Source: Cerioporus squamosus
Lineage: Eukaryota; Basidiomycota; Agaricomycetes; Polyporales; Polyporaceae
Direction of reading: 5' to 3'
DNA: 58,148 nt
Assembly (NCBI GenBank): GCA_022592435.1
Contig: JABYQS010000202.1
Location: 1-58,148, forward strand
Position 1 is the first letter of the stretch, and each line of letters opens with the position of its first letter. A model generated the notes under the pieces. The model ran no database searches. It was not told where the DNA came from and saw only the letters and a program-made list of their open reading frames with translations. Below, in pieces: positions 11,616 to 24,306 of the stretch. The translations under genes and the position numbers were made by a program.

Positions 11616-12992
11616 ACCGTCGAGGATGCACGAAGAAAAATGTACGCGAAGAAGTGAGCAAGTTTTAGTTCACTTAAGACGGCGGCCGCGACAGAGTATG
11701 TGGTGGGTGGCCCGTGGGAGCAAGCATGTGTGGCTACAGATGCAGGTGACACGGCTTCCATCTCTATGGAGAGTTCTATGAGCGAAAGAATGACGATCTC
11801 GCGTACTTCTCGCGTTTGTCGTGCACCCGTCGATCGGTACACTCAGATCAGAATGATTCGCACTTCTGGACACAGCCCAGATGATCATGCCGTTCCCATC
11901 CGCGTCTTCTTAGGGCTCCCTAGGGCGCGCGAGTCAAGCCTGAATATTGAAGGCCCTCCCAATTCCTACGTACTCATGTACTATAAGTATTATACGCCGC
12001 GGTTTCCTCTTTTGCCGACTAGCGGCTTCTCGGATGCGAATGTTCCATTAGATCGCATTGCTAATTTGCTTTCCCGCGCAGCCCACCTTGCTCCGACGGT
12101 CTCCCGTGAGCGGGAGAGGGCGCAGGAGTGCTGAGTGCTTCTGAGCTTCCTTGGAGCTCGCCTCGCAGACTGTCCGGCTGTCCGCGCAGAGCGTTGGGAG
12201 ACCCTTGTGAATGGGCGCAGAGAGCAAGGTCTCTGCGGCTATTCCACGGGGGCGATACTACTAGTATGCTCCGTAGTTCTTACCCTCATGGGGAGCCCGA
12301 CTTGTTCGGTGTCCAGATTTCCCCAGGCTTCAAAGGGGGCTGGAACCTTGTTCGAGGGAGATCCGTCAATGGTAAGTAGCTTGTCACTGCTCTAGCGGCC
12401 TTCCCGTTGCCTCTCAGATCTCATGAGCCATGGTCAGACTCTGAAGAGGACGGCGGCGCACGTACCGCCGCCACTATCAACCTCCTCTTTCATTCGCTCT
12501 AGGGCCTGGCCTGGCGCCCTCGCAGACCTCCAGGCTCGCGCGAAGTGCTCATAATGGCCGTAACAGTGATGCATGTTTATCTACGTGAATAGATAGTGGA
12601 TGCATGAGGTGCACCCGTATGGTGCATCGGCTGGCCGAGAGCGAATGTTAGCGAGGCCATGTGAGAGTCTCGGAACCAGGGGTTTAACTCGGTACTGGAG
12701 TCTGAGAGCCTCCTTGCGTGAGCGCAATTCAAGCGCCGCGTCTTCAAAAATGCTTTGAGTCGCGCCTGCACGACGGATCATATACTCTGCTCTCTAAGAC
12801 TCTGCTAGCTGCAACTCGCCTCGCCCGTAGTCCCCTCACGCGCGCCGGTTGGTGGCCCACCCCTGCAGGCCTCTGATTGCGACGACTCTTCGTAATCGCC
12901 ATGGAAGCCCCATACGCGGCGCAGGTGCGCTCATACAACTCTCTCACCGCTCCCCTGCTCACGTTCTCTCTCAGCCTGTCACTTACAGGTAC
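11616..12992. promoter_or_regulatory. Shared divergent intergenic region of the bHLH-like pair
   Basis: These 1.38 kb separate the two start codons of the head-to-head pair. Any promoters must lie here, but I cannot identify a TATA box or operator with confidence. Open frames in it (for example near 11700-12134 and 12128-12395) show no motif or consistent splicing. A GC-poorer stretch with ATCTACGTGAATAGATAG lies near 12580. Confidence 0.4.
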
Positions 12993-14028
12993 ATGGCCAA
13001 TCAGGCCGTGACGCAACCGCGTGGTACGCTTGCGTACGACTTTCCGGCGACGGAGAAATGGCCGCTCTATTGCTCATACGACGACTCGGAGTACAGTCCC
13101 TTCCGAGAAGACAGAGCGGAGGACTACCAGGCACACGGTGTTGGCCTCCCGTCTCGCGCGTCCCTCCCAGTGTCGAACTATACCACACTACTACCCTCAC
13201 CTCCCGATGGCACACCCCACTCCACATTCCCGTACCCATCGTTGCAACGCGCTTCCACCTCTTTCGAGGAGCACAAACCGCTGCGCATAGAGCACGAGAA
13301 TTCTCTCGGTGTTTCCCTTGACACCAAGGTTCTCTCCTCCGCGTCTGCCGAGCTCCTCGGCCTCCCGAACGGACGTAAGCCCCACACGCCGTCTTCCGAT
13401 GGAGGGTTTGCTACGAAGACCTTTGGAATTGATGATGTGAAGTACGCACACAACAAGAGGAGGCGAGACGCTATCAAGAAACCCGAGGTTCTCAATCAAC
13501 GCAAAGCCTATTTCCGAGCCGTTTCAGACAACGTGGGGTTCACCATCACGGACCCGTGAGTTCAGTGCTCATATTGACACTTATGCACGAAGCTGACGGT
13601 GTATGTCCTCTAGGGATACTATTACCTCGCATGACAAGAAACGCAGCTACCTCGAGTGTCTCGAAGAATACGTCCAGTGGCTTCATGAACAGATACAACT
13701 CGTTGGGCAGAAGCCTCTCCCACTCGAGCGCATCTCCATGTACCGCGGTCTGAAGAATCGCTCTCTCAGGGTGCGTCAGCTTGTTCGGCGCCGTGAACGT
13801 CTTTCCTCGCGACAGATCTTCATCTCGTCCTCAGACCATTCTTGTTCACAAACAAGACCTTTTGCGTGACCTCAACCTCCAGAAGATGCATGGCGAGGAG
13901 AAGGTTTGTGTCGTATTGCCATGCTGGCATGCGTTGGCTTCAACGAGAATACCGCTCACCTAATCGACTCGCAGTTCATGAAACTTCAGAACGACGTCCG
14001 GATGCGACAAACGGATGCATCGCTCTAA
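12993..14028 (+). CDS. bHLH-like putative transcription factor 2 (280 aa, 4 exons)
   Basis: Exons are 12993-13555, 13614-13770, 13835-13903 and 13975-14028. The N-terminal ~145 residues are Pro/Ser-rich. The basic segment is KYAHNKRRRDAIKK, then a first helix (NQRKAYFRAVSDNV), a loop, and a second helix (KKRSYLECLEEYVQWLHEQI). A short linker (PLPLERISMYRGLKNRSLR) matches PVPMEQLERYRGLNAK in the minus-strand partner, and a coiled segment (LLRDLNLQKMHGEEKFMKL) ends the protein. I infer DNA binding and dimerisation, possibly with the partner; no target is visible. The start at 12993 is the first ATG of a clean frame. An upstream mini-exon at 12901 cannot be joined in phase. Confidence 0.62.
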
Positions 14029-17000
14029 TCCGGGAGGTACTCTATCCCAAAAGGCGACGCTATATTACGTGGTATCCAACTTCGCACTGTAGATGAAGAC
14101 CTACTAACCCAACGAGATTCACGCTTCATAGGCCCGTGTGCTTGGAGGTGTTTCGTGTCTCTTTCAGTGTAATTGCTCCAATTGTCCAATAAAGTCTCTC
14201 CCCATTGCTATCTCCATCGCTTCCAGGGGTAGGCTAAGTCGTACGTGTCTGAAGTCCCGTCACCCAATCCGCTATGTAGCCTCTATCGATCTGGTTTGCA
14301 CCATCAGTAGGATGCGGAGCTCGGCATACTTATCCGCAAGACCACGGAACTTCTGCCGGTTTTCGTGGCGGCCGCGTGAAGACACGAGGCGTGGGATCTT
14401 CATACATCTCTTCCTTTTGCGTTCTTTCTACTTTGTGCTCTTACGGCAGCAGATCCGCGCAGTCTAGACCATTCCGATTGTGCAACCACTTCTCATATCT
14501 ACGAGCACTGGGGTCGGCGCCGCCTGGGCGAGGGTATCAGTGTCCCCATAGGTCAGGATTCGCCACCATCTGCGTGGTATTGGCTGGAACTCGTCCGCCA
14601 GAGGGAAGATCGAACACCGTAGAATGGATCGTTCCGGAGCGGGAGCACACGGGCTGAGTCGCGCAATCGGTGAAACGGACTGTAAGTATACCACGGATAC
14701 CCGTTGCTAAGTATAGGTACATCCCTGAGCTTTGGAACTTTCCAGAACTATGGAGAGCTCATGAGTGAGTTGATAGGAGTACCTGCTCTGAGTACACAAG
14801 TTAGCCGCGAAGCTGCACAGACATGATAGTGGTTCCGAGGAGATAGACGTAAGTATACGAGTCGGCGGATCGAGTCGGCGGTCATCCCATCAATGACAAG
14901 CCTGTCAATTCCTGAACACGAGGAGTCAGTGACAAGGAACTCAGTAGGAAGGCAGTACGCACCCTGCAGCAGGACTCGTCGAGAGCTCGAGGAAGTACGG
15001 AGCGGGCAAAGTACGGCTCGAGGTGAGGTAGAGAAGCTGAAGACGCGTTGATCACGCCCGCACGTCCGCCGTCGGCAGCGGGCGCACAGTCCGCTAGCAA
15101 CCCGCAGATCTGGAACCGGGAGAAGAGCAGTAGTAAGTACTCACTCAATGGTGGTGGTATCACGACCTATCACGACCACGCCATGCGCGACTCCGTACAT
15201 TATCACATGAACCTATCGAGCGTCTGTCTGCCTCAGGCCCAGGCCTCCGGAGTCTTAGTACTCAGTAAGTACTCGTTCTGTCTTGAGCTTGATCGTTTTG
15301 CGCTTGCATCGCTTCATTGCGGCCTACCAGTTATACATCGTCCGTCACAGCATCCCCTTCGGAGAGAACGGATGGCGACCTCGCAAGCATCATCCGCAGG
15401 CAGTGCAGCCGTGGAGGCGTCACTCAATACACCTCACCAGCTTGAGCCACTGGCCACAGCCTCCGGCCCTTAAACAGTGGTTGCAAACGTACCTGAGATG
15501 GCATCCTCTGAGTCCCCCAACCTTCCGCTTCCAGAGGCAGGTAACCCCGAAGCGGCCAATGTGCGTATGTTGTCTTATGAATGTCGTGGGCCTCTGAAGC
15601 ATATCACGCACCAGGAAGAAGCAGGAAGCGACGAGGGTAAGTCGGAGGACATGACGGTGGTGAACGGAAGACCTTGGTCCGATCCAAGCACGGCCCGCTG
15701 GTTGAAGAAGCTGGATATACACCATCAGTCCACCGCTGTACAGCGTTCGGCCCGCCGTGAGTGAGGTGCGTGCGTTCGGTTTACGCAACCTGGCGTGATC
15801 TGACGCCTGCACTTCAGTTGGAGCGGGATGCTGAGAATCTCTGGGGAGATCATTGTGGATGAAGAGGAAACCAGAAGGCATTGAGCGAAGACAAAAAGCC
15901 GGGGATGTTATACATAGTCCTACCAGGGGTTGATTCCAAGAACCTGCTCGTTTCCATTGCGTGCAAGAAGGGTGGGATGTTTTGTGATCTATTTAGGATT
16001 CAATGGGAGTTGTTTGACGGTAGAAGAACACGCTGGCGCCATTGCGGATTCCTTGACTGACCCGTATGGTTCGGGGAGACATCCCACGAGACCGGACGGT
16101 TACTTCGAGATCAGCGTATCAACATCATAGTTACTGTCCCAACCTGTAGCAGCACTGCAAGGCGTCGGCCATTGGCCTCATACTAGTAATGAGTTGAGAA
16201 CAGTAGCTCCAAGACAACAAGATGTGAAGTCGGCACGGTACGTCAACTCTTTCAACGTACTACAAGACAAGGCAACTCAGCCGACAAGTCCATCGTACTG
16301 GTCTCGCGTAACCAGAACGACCGCACCAATGACCTCCCCGATGACGGTTTCCAGTCGCAATACTCTTCCCGTCTACAGTGTCACAAGGCGCACTGTCCTG
16401 CGCGCACCTATCTAGTACGCTCTACACAGTGGACAGCACCGCCACTGCCGTCGTGCTCGTGCTCGTGCTCGTCGTTCTGACCGCGAACTCCGGGGGTGAT
16501 GGGGATGTAGTGGAGTTTCTGGACATGGGCCTGCGGGGACGCCGGGAAGTATCTGGACGTGGGCGTGCGGCGTCGCTCAGCACCAGCCGAAAGTGAGTTG
16601 CAACAATCATCGTGTTCAGCCATCGTGTTCTCCGTGTCGATCATGACCTCCCGAGACGAAAGGGAGGCCGTACGGCGTGTGGACGAAGGGGAAGCCGTGC
16701 GGCGTGTGGATGAAGGGGAGGCCGTGCGGCGTGTGGACGCGGGGGAGCACGGATGTTCACCTCCTATGAGAAGTGAAGCGCGAGTATCACCGTTCCCCAC
16801 CAGTCCAGAGGGCAAGGACTCCGCAGCACCAACCCTGCTGGAGACCATACTGTCGAAGAGAGACGGATCGTGTCAGTGGCAACAAAAAATGAATGATACC
16901 AGGTTCGGCGACGTACCGTGTATGCGTATATGCTCCACCGTTACCTGCAGGAGCAGGGCGAACATTGTTCTCCGGCCAGTACGTGCCATACAGATATGGG

Positions 17001-18721
17001 CGCATGAGCTGGTGCGCAGATGCCAACTGTTCCGGGAGGGTCGTACAATCGAGCGGAGTAATGAGGTAGCAGAAGGGGTGACCAGGTCCGTCGTTGCAGA
17101 GCAGGAATTCGATGCTGTGGACGCTGACAGAGGCGACAGCGAACACCGTACCCCAAATCCCCGCCGCCGCATACTCCACCACACCCTCCCTGATGTCGCG
17201 AACCTAGAGCTGCACCGCAGTCCCGAAGGTGATCGGGATGTGAGGACGACGTGCAAGTGCATAACACGGACCAAGATGCCAGAGAGCGGGACGAACAAGA
17301 CAGACGGCGATATTATGATAGAACGGATATGGGTCAGTGTTGAACGGAGGAGCGAGAATGAGATCGAGAGGCTCGGCCATGATCAGAGTGGATGATCCCT
17401 CTGCTAGCTATTGGCCTGCGCACAGGATGAACGTCAAGCAAATATCCTAGTCAGTACTAGCGGTGACGCCTCCACCAGGAATGTGACAAGCCCAAAAGAG
17501 AGATACGTTAAAGAACGGCACTGGAGGGAGGCGATCTGGTTCGATCAAGAGACGCCCATTCAGGCGCACGAAGGGCCACCACAATACTTACTGTCGCCAA
17601 TTCCACAACAATTTTCCTGAGACGCAGATACCCACTGCCTTCCTGTAAAACGCGTGAGGCGGGTAGCAGCGATTCTAAACGAATCGTGCAGGTCACAGTT
17701 CCAACTGCTAGTTGTACTTTGTTCCGCGTGGGCATCCTCACTTCCCTCGCAACGGCCCCGCGGACGGCTGAGTACTCAGTACTCAGTAAGTACTCTGCAG
17801 GGGTCCCTTGGTAGAATGCCGTTACAATCACGTCGGTGTCGGCTTCGGGCGCGTGGTTTGTTGGGCCGGCGAAGCGAGTATGTAGTCAGTGCCACCTTCG
17901 CTGCGCTCTGCTTTGCCTACCTTGCTTCTTCCGACGGAGAGACACTCGCCGCTGATCTCCTCTGCGAGTCGCACACAACTCAGAAAACGTCAATATCCTC
18001 ACACACTGGGCCGAGCATGATGCCTACAGTATTGCAGCTTTAACATTGCATCTACAGCGCGGTCTAGGGTTACCGACTCGGACGGAGCGGCGCAGAATCT
18101 CCACTCCAACAGAGACGCGCCGATCGGATGAACGTACATGATAGGCAAGTCTCGCTCGCCATCTTCCGGTTCCCGGTGGATACGAACACGCAATATGTCG
18201 TGGCGCAAATGATTGATCCTCCCGCACAAAAGCCTCCACGCAGAGAGCGGCACGAACACGGTCGGCGTCACCTGGATGGGCAGAGGGGGAAGGCAGAGAA
18301 TTGGGGAGGGGGGTGGTGGGGATGTAGCTCCAGCTGCCCGTCACGGTCGGCGCCGCCATCCCTCACGGGTCCGGTGAAATGGTGGGCCATCTCATCGTCG
18401 GCATGGCCGCCAATGTATTGCAACAGGGGCTTTGTCGTAGCTCCCTGCATTCGAGAAGTGAAACATCACAGGGAACCTCCCGTGGTCCACAAGTCTCCGA
18501 GTCGCCTGGCTACAGCTTGACAGCGTCCAGGTAGCACTTGCCTCATGGTCGGTATGCCGATAGCATTCGCGTCCAGGAGAATGCGTCAGTGCGCAATGGG
18601 CACTGCCGAGAGGGACGGGCGATGGATGGATGGAGGCTGCGGACGCATTGAAGAGGATCAGACCTGTAGCGTAGAAGAGCGGTTACTGGTGGGCTTACAG
18701 AGGGCAGGATGCGGCAATGCG
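14029..18721. other. Long stretch with no resolved gene
   Basis: I could not assemble a convincing gene here. The best fragment is a minus-strand frame at 16787-17182 with a hydrophobic start (EYAAAGIWGTVFAVASVSV), which could be a decayed multi-pass membrane protein. A small plus-strand frame at 15498-15764 is Ser/Glu-rich with no motif. Two AGTACTCAGTAAGTACT words (15257 and 17778) and a 27-bp minisatellite (16660-16750) are the other structured features. Confidence 0.45.
16660..16750 (+). repeat. 27-bp minisatellite, three units
   Basis: Three imperfect units of GGCCGTGCGGCGTGTGGA plus a GAAGGGGAG-like tail run head to tail. The unit is nine codons, so it stays open on both strands; on the minus strand it would read as a repeated STRRTASPS. 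Whether it lies in a real gene is unclear. Confidence 0.75.
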
Positions 18722-19670
18722 CTGCCGCCTGCAGCGGACGAGACGGTAGACGTCGCGACCCGGACCTTGAGGCTGCCATGGAATGGGACGGCGAACCTCA
18801 GCGCAAAGGAGTGTCCTCTGTGCTTCAGAGCGCCGTCTGCGGCGGGCAGGGAGGGTCGCAGCAGGAGGCCGGAGAGGAGTCGGTGTCCGCAGAGGGACTT
18901 GAACGTAGTGGTTGCGAAGTACGATCGGGCTGAGCGGCTGTGCAGAATCCGGAGTGACGTGACGGAATGTGCGTGACGACGACGAGCATCACGGAGACTG
19001 TGTGACGTTGGGCGCTCGTCCTGCTTGTCCTTCTCGACCATCGACGCTGGCACTGGCAGCGACGAACTGTGCATCCGGTGAGTCCACTCGTCCCATCATC
19101 CCGACCGCACTGTCTAACCCCCGTCGTGGCCTGTGTAGGGACCGTCCTGCTCGCGGAGCAATGAGTCGATCGCGACCTACTGCTTGCAAGTTGCGCGTGC
19201 TGTCGCCATCCCGGCTCGGCTCCTCTCGCGCTCACATCTGAACTTCGACACGATGCGCCATGTCGATGGCCTGGCAAGGCGTTGCGGACCGCGCTCGGTG
19301 CTGTGACGAGTGGTCGGCGCTGCGAAGGGCGAGCAGGTGAGTTTCGGTCTCTGCGTCAGGTTAGGCGTGTGGCCCGTCCGTCGAAATCGCGTCGTCGTCC
19401 CCATCTCGTGCTTCTTTGCGTCGTGAGCGGGATGTTCATTGACAGCCACAGCATCATGGTGCTGGCGGTTTCTGTCGGCGGACATCCCCGGACTCTGCGC
19501 CGCTCGTCGAGTGGACGCGGGGACCCACGGCTCGTCAGTATCCCCTCCTCCCACCCGCATTTCTGCTTTCTCGTGTGCGGGACGCTCGTTAACAGCCGGC
19601 CACGGCGATAGTGCTGGAGGTCCATGTCGGCGGGGATCCCCGGAATATGCGCTGCTCCTCGTCGGACGGA
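18722..19670 (+). repeat. DR1 copy C
   Basis: It starts at the same CTGCCGCCTGCAGCGG boundary as copy B, after which upstream sequences differ completely, so this is a true element end or a common truncation point. Its intron-like segment ends TGTAG, as in copy A. It has a single 151-bp unit at 19428 carrying the TTCATTGAC and GGTTTCTG variants also found in the first unit of copies B and D. A diverged unit follows and is shared with copy A up to the CTCGTCGGACGGA near 19672. Confidence 0.85.
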
Positions 19671-20850
19671 CGCGGCGTTCGACGTTACCTGTCCTCTTCA
19701 CCACCCCCTCCTGCACTGAACATGATTGATAACTCGTTCGTAGATGCTTACTGTCACCCTGATCGGGCTCGGAGGATGCTGTCGACACAGGCACCTCGCC
19801 GCCTTCGGCAAGGGCTCTCGACGACCTCACACGTCTCGCACGATCCTGCGCACGATCTAACCCACCTTCGGTCTCTGGAGGTCGCCGCGTGGGCCCCATC
19901 GTCCTTGATTGTGGTTTCGCGCCTACTGTCCAATGTGAGGCGCATGCGTCGCCTTGCTGTCGCATATGCCAAAGTTGTGCCGCATTTGGTCTGGAGCGGA
20001 GGACGTATTCGTCGCTACCTGTGTACCCGCTGTTTTAACCAATGTTTGACTTGCCGACGCGGTGCGCCAGAGGTCATGACAAGTCATGATCCCGATCCCC
20101 CATGCTACATGCATCTGTAACCCATCGATATCACAGTGAGCGGATTCAGAGCTCTCGAGTCTCCTCGATTCATATTGCGTTGACGTCGTGAAGCAAGCGT
20201 CGCTGCCCTGGATATGTCCTAACACCCCCGGCTGGCTTGTCATGGCGCAAAGTGTCCATGGCCAGCTATTCACGACCTCCCGGCTGGGTTGCGCCTTGTT
20301 CCAGACCCGTTCGTTTGGTCCTCACGAGGCTCCCGCGCGTGCATCACACGGGTGCGTCGCTGAGTGTACCCTGGGGGACTGTCCCTCACACGCCGCCTCG
20401 TGTTGGGTGCCAACCAAGATCCTCTTGTCAATGTCAATCATGGTTTCCGTGAGTTCTCCTCTGCGCGGAGCCTATATTATGTCTGTTAGGATAACTCAGT
20501 GGCCTGCAGATCTCCTCGTACACTTGGCCTACAGTCTCGAAGGCATCGTACTGTAAACCTCCCAAATGCACTCATCACGCTGGCCTGCCCTTGATCGCAG
20601 AAGCATCGCACCGCCGATCAGGTTGCTCCGCATTACGTCCCGCGAGGCGAACCACACGTGCGTGCAGTGTCTGGCCTCCGGCCCTGATCTCCAGTTGACC
20701 AGCCGGATTTGGAATCGCAGCCGTGTCCTTTGTCCAGCTTCGTTGAAATACGCCTTCAACCTCCTCAGCCTCTTCGTCTCTACTATTCGTGCAAGTGCTG
20801 TTCGCTCGAGTATCTCACCCAGACCCCTTGCTATCCATCCGCACGCCGCC
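19671..20850. other. Intergenic, no supportable gene
   Basis: Only short frames are seen. One plus-strand frame near 19722-20120 (HDLTHLRSLEVAAW) has some Leu periodicity but no acceptable splice structure. The promoter of the gene at 20851 must lie in its last part. Confidence 0.45.
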
Positions 20851-22015
20851 ATGTCATCTGCCTTCTCCATCGCTGCTACGCGCACCGCTCGCCAGGCGAC
20901 TGCGCCACCCGTCCTCTCGCACAGCGCCGACCAGGAAGAGGCTCCCTTCGGGTCGACGACTTCCGTCCAGTTGCGTTCTTCGTCGCTACCCCCGATGGCT
21001 TTGCCTGCTCTTCGAGCACTCGACCCTGAAGGTGCCCGTCCTTCGACAGACCATATTGTATGTCCGTTCTTTGTCCTAAACAGCAACAGCTTATTTGGCT
21101 GGAATCCATACCTCGTCCAGGCACCTCAAGTCGTCGTCGCGTCCGATACCCAGGTGATAACCACCGTGAGTGATGCTACCTGTTGCTGGTTAGTGCCCGA
21201 GATGAACATCTTTGTGGCAGATCGAGCCTCCGGGTGGACTGTGGGCCTCTGCCCGCGACGAGCTGTTCCTGGATCAGCCGTGCCTGTTCTACAACTACTC
21301 TCCTTACACCGGCGATATGGCCGATGAAGGTGGACGGTCTGCCTACCGTCAGTCGGTAATGTACAGGACGAATGTCCAGATCACTACGACGGCCTTGCAC
21401 ATCATGCAAGTCTTGGGGCTTCAGGTCAGCTTGTCTGAGGTATGTAGGCGCATCGTGCTGGTTGGTCGCTTGTTAATGCCGTAAGAATTTTTCTAGCCAA
21501 ACTACTCCGACCATCCGCGGTACTCGGACGTTGTGGTGACGTCGGCAGAGCTTCGCGCCCTGTACATGAAGGCTCTCGATTGTGAGCACTACTTTCCAAC
21601 TGTCCTACTTCTCTCGCTGAGACACCGCGGCAGGGTTCATTCAGCGTGAATGCCTGTCAAATGAAGCCTCTCATGTTGCTTTTGTCGGGGGAATGGACGC
21701 CCAGGTAAGTGCCCAACCGTTATGTCGCAAGTCATCACAAGCTCATATGCCAACCAGTCCGCAGCACAGGCGACTCCCGCCATCTCTATCCAACGCCTCC
21801 GCGAGATGGCCGAGCAATTGCCTGCTGAGTATCGCGATGCTGCTAGCACTGACGAATTCGGCCAATTCATGTTGTATGGTGGTCAATTCTTTGTTGACGT
21901 CCGCCGATGGGGTCGTGCATGCCGGGAAGCCGTGCTTACCATCATAGGTTTCGTCTTCTTCTATATAATCCTAGTCCTCGTACAGAAGTTGGTTACGCAA
22001 CTTCTGTTCTCGTGA
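20851..22015 (+). CDS. Tail-anchored membrane protein, function unknown (315 aa, 5 exons)
   Basis: Exons are 20851-21165, 21221-21439, 21497-21581, 21634-21704 and 21758-22015, with phases all consistent. The N-terminal ~70 residues are Ala/Ser/Thr-rich. A central region has aromatic and proline signatures (LFGWNPYL, PGGLWASARDELFLDQPCLF, YNYSPY). The end carries a single strongly hydrophobic helix (IIGFVFFYIILVLV) followed by only a few residues, which suggests a tail-anchored protein facing the cytosol. I recognise no domain. It begins a same-strand run with the helical genes at 22699 and 24307, and DR1-C lies upstream. Confidence 0.65.
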
Positions 22016-22698
22016 GATGCCGACTTCATACATATATTGCCATATAATCCAATATAAGTAGCTGCTTGTCTTCGACATGAACGTTAACATGAAGGACGAG
22101 CGTTAAATCTTCGTAACCGCCACAGCCACAGTTGAGTAACTCGTGGTCAACCACGCGCTACTCCTCCTCCTTCTCCTCCCCCTCGTCCTCCTTACCGACT
22201 CGCGTTCATCTGATGCCTTCGTCCACCTCCTCCTCTCTCACTCCGTGACCCGATAGACCGTATAGCGACGGGCAGCATTTGTTCTCACGTATTGCCTAGT
22301 CAAGACTCTGCACCGAAGCAGCCAATTGCATCGAAGGAGTTGTTCGAGCGGCCTGAGGACTCCCATCTGCGTGGCGTGATGTCCTTTCCTGTTACCGAGT
22401 GAGTGCGAACCAGTTCACACCAACCGTCGCCTATATCTCTCAGAGAAATCGTCAGCAAAGTACTTCGCCGCAGAAGGGTCGGCCGCAGGCAAAGACGTGT
22501 TTTCGCGCCGGACTCCGGTCCTGCACGAGGCAAGATCGTCACGCTACCTGGGCGGACGCTTTGTTCCCCGAGTCAGTCATCTTGCAGCCAAATTCCTCTC
22601 TGTGTCCTGATCCACACAATTTGGCTGCGTCGCGAGGGGCCCTATCTCCGCATCTGCGCATATCTCTGTAGCGTCGCATTTATCCCATCGGCTTCAGC
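22016..22698. other. Intergenic spacer
   Basis: It contains CTCCTC-rich pyrimidine tracts near 22155-22240, typical of fungal promoters. A short ATG-initiated exon-like frame at 22378 (MSFPVTE, then a GTGAGT donor) could be an upstream leader, but I cannot connect it. Confidence 0.4.
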
Positions 22699-23970
22699 AT
22701 GTCCGTCGTCCCTCTCGAGCAAGCTACTGCCGCTTCCTTCATTGCAGTAGACGACGCGCTCTGTGTTGTCAATGAGGCGGACGACCAAGTGGGCGAGCAG
22801 CGAGGACGGCTCGAAACAGCGGTCGCTGCGTATGTCACCTCTTGCCTTCGCCTTTACTCCAGCTGACTCGGAATCATCACAGTATGCAAGAGAATCTCAG
22901 CTTGATTGGTGAAGAAGACCAGTGGGCGTCGCAGCTTGCCCGCCGAACCGCTCTCGTGAACAGTAAACAACGCCAATCCATCAAGCAGCGTGTGTACTAC
23001 AACGTTGAGAAGGTCGCTCGCCTGTATGGTAAAGGCCAAGGTGCACGGGGTGCTCTCGATGAGCTGGCAAGCGTCATATTGCAGATGATCGCTGCATGCG
23101 CCAGCGCGTATGCGTTGGGGGAGCAGGTGCGTCCTTTGCATCTTACGTGCGATCCGGCTTCAGACTTGACACTGTCATCACACGGAGCAGGCTGACAAAA
23201 AGTACGGCTTGCGCCAAGGGAGACATGGCCGACTTCGGCGGGTCTTCACCGGGTTCGATAGCGGATTGAAGAAGCTCCATCTTGATGAGCAGGAGATTCG
23301 TCGGTCGTTCGAGGAGTGGACGCCGTGTTTTACCTTGATCTGCGACAAGGTTAGTGACCTCCATGGATCTTCTTTCAATCTTGACCTACCCCTACAGGAA
23401 TCGCTTGGAAGTCTTCTCGGAGCGATCGATTTGCTTAGGATCGACGCGAGCGAGATCGTGGAGGCGGCTCACCCTCTCTTCGTCGAGCTTACTCAGTTAC
23501 GCAACGAACGCGAAGGCATAATGCGTGAGCTCGGTACAGTGATCGACAGCCAAACGGCGCAATGGCGATTGAGGCAGTGTGCACTTGTTCACCTGCAAGA
23601 GCTGGAGTCAATCCAGCAGCAGTGCCGTGCGTTCGGAAAGAAGATTGACGCCACCGAGCAGCGACAGGTGGCGCTTATTGGGACGCTCTCGGTCAGCTTC
23701 ATTTCCGCTCCTCTCTTCTCTTCCTGCTGCTAAACAGCCGTCAGACTATTGGAGGGTGCAAGTTCTCGAAGTTCTTGCCCGGCATCGAAGTGCCACTTGA
23801 CAACATACTTACCGCGGCAACCCACTTCGAAGGCTTACGGTTTCGTGCCGTTCTCACTCACAATGTAAGGCCAAGCAGTTCCTCGAAGCTTCGGGCAAGA
23901 GTGCATAACTACGTCTTGACAGACCGCGAAATCCCTCGTTACCGACCTTACCAAGTTTCTTCCTAACTGA
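22699..23970 (+). CDS. EW-motif helical family member 1 (331 aa, 6 exons)
   Basis: Exons are 22699-22829, 22883-23126, 23191-23349, 23398-23691, 23745-23864 and 23923-23970; intron phases are 2,0,0,0,0. The protein is almost entirely predicted helix: acidic and soluble-looking, no signal peptide, no strong membrane helix, and Cys/His not arranged as a finger. Landmarks are an early QWASQLARRTALVN, GKGQGARGALDELAS at the end of exon 2, FEEWTPCFTLICDK at the end of exon 3, and a final LPGIEVPLDNILTA region. The gene at 39281 matches these landmarks and has every intron in the same place and phase, with exon 4 exactly 294 nt in both. I do not recognise the family; long-helix membrane-active or scaffold folds are possible but unproven. 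Confidence 0.75.
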
Positions 23971-24306
23971 GCTGCTCGACCTCTGTCCTGTGAAACTAGT
24001 GATTCATATCTCCGCCATATGTTCTCATAACGACTTCTTTTGTACCACCACATCCCATGAACTGCATGTATAGAAGTCGAATTTTATGCCGATGCTATGA
24101 CTTATGTCGCAAAGTTCGGACAATGGTTAGTTACCCCGGAGCGATATCACGGAGCGCTTGAGGTCCTTCACGCGCACCCCACGAGGAGCCACCACGTTGA
24201 GAGTGCCTAGCAGATGTAAATCGGATTCTCTTTGTGCCCCTCCTCCCTCCCTAGAACTTCCTGGACTCGACCTGCCACTCCCCACCACTCTAAGCACAGT
24301 TCAAGA

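Noticed and set aside
10657..14028. Homeodomain mating-type pair
   Set aside because: The divergent layout is similar, but neither protein has the WFxNxR homeodomain signature.
16559..17395. 278-codon plus-strand frame
   Set aside because: No recognisable domain, low-complexity Arg/Glu content, and a competing hydrophobic frame on the other strand; probably neither is intact.
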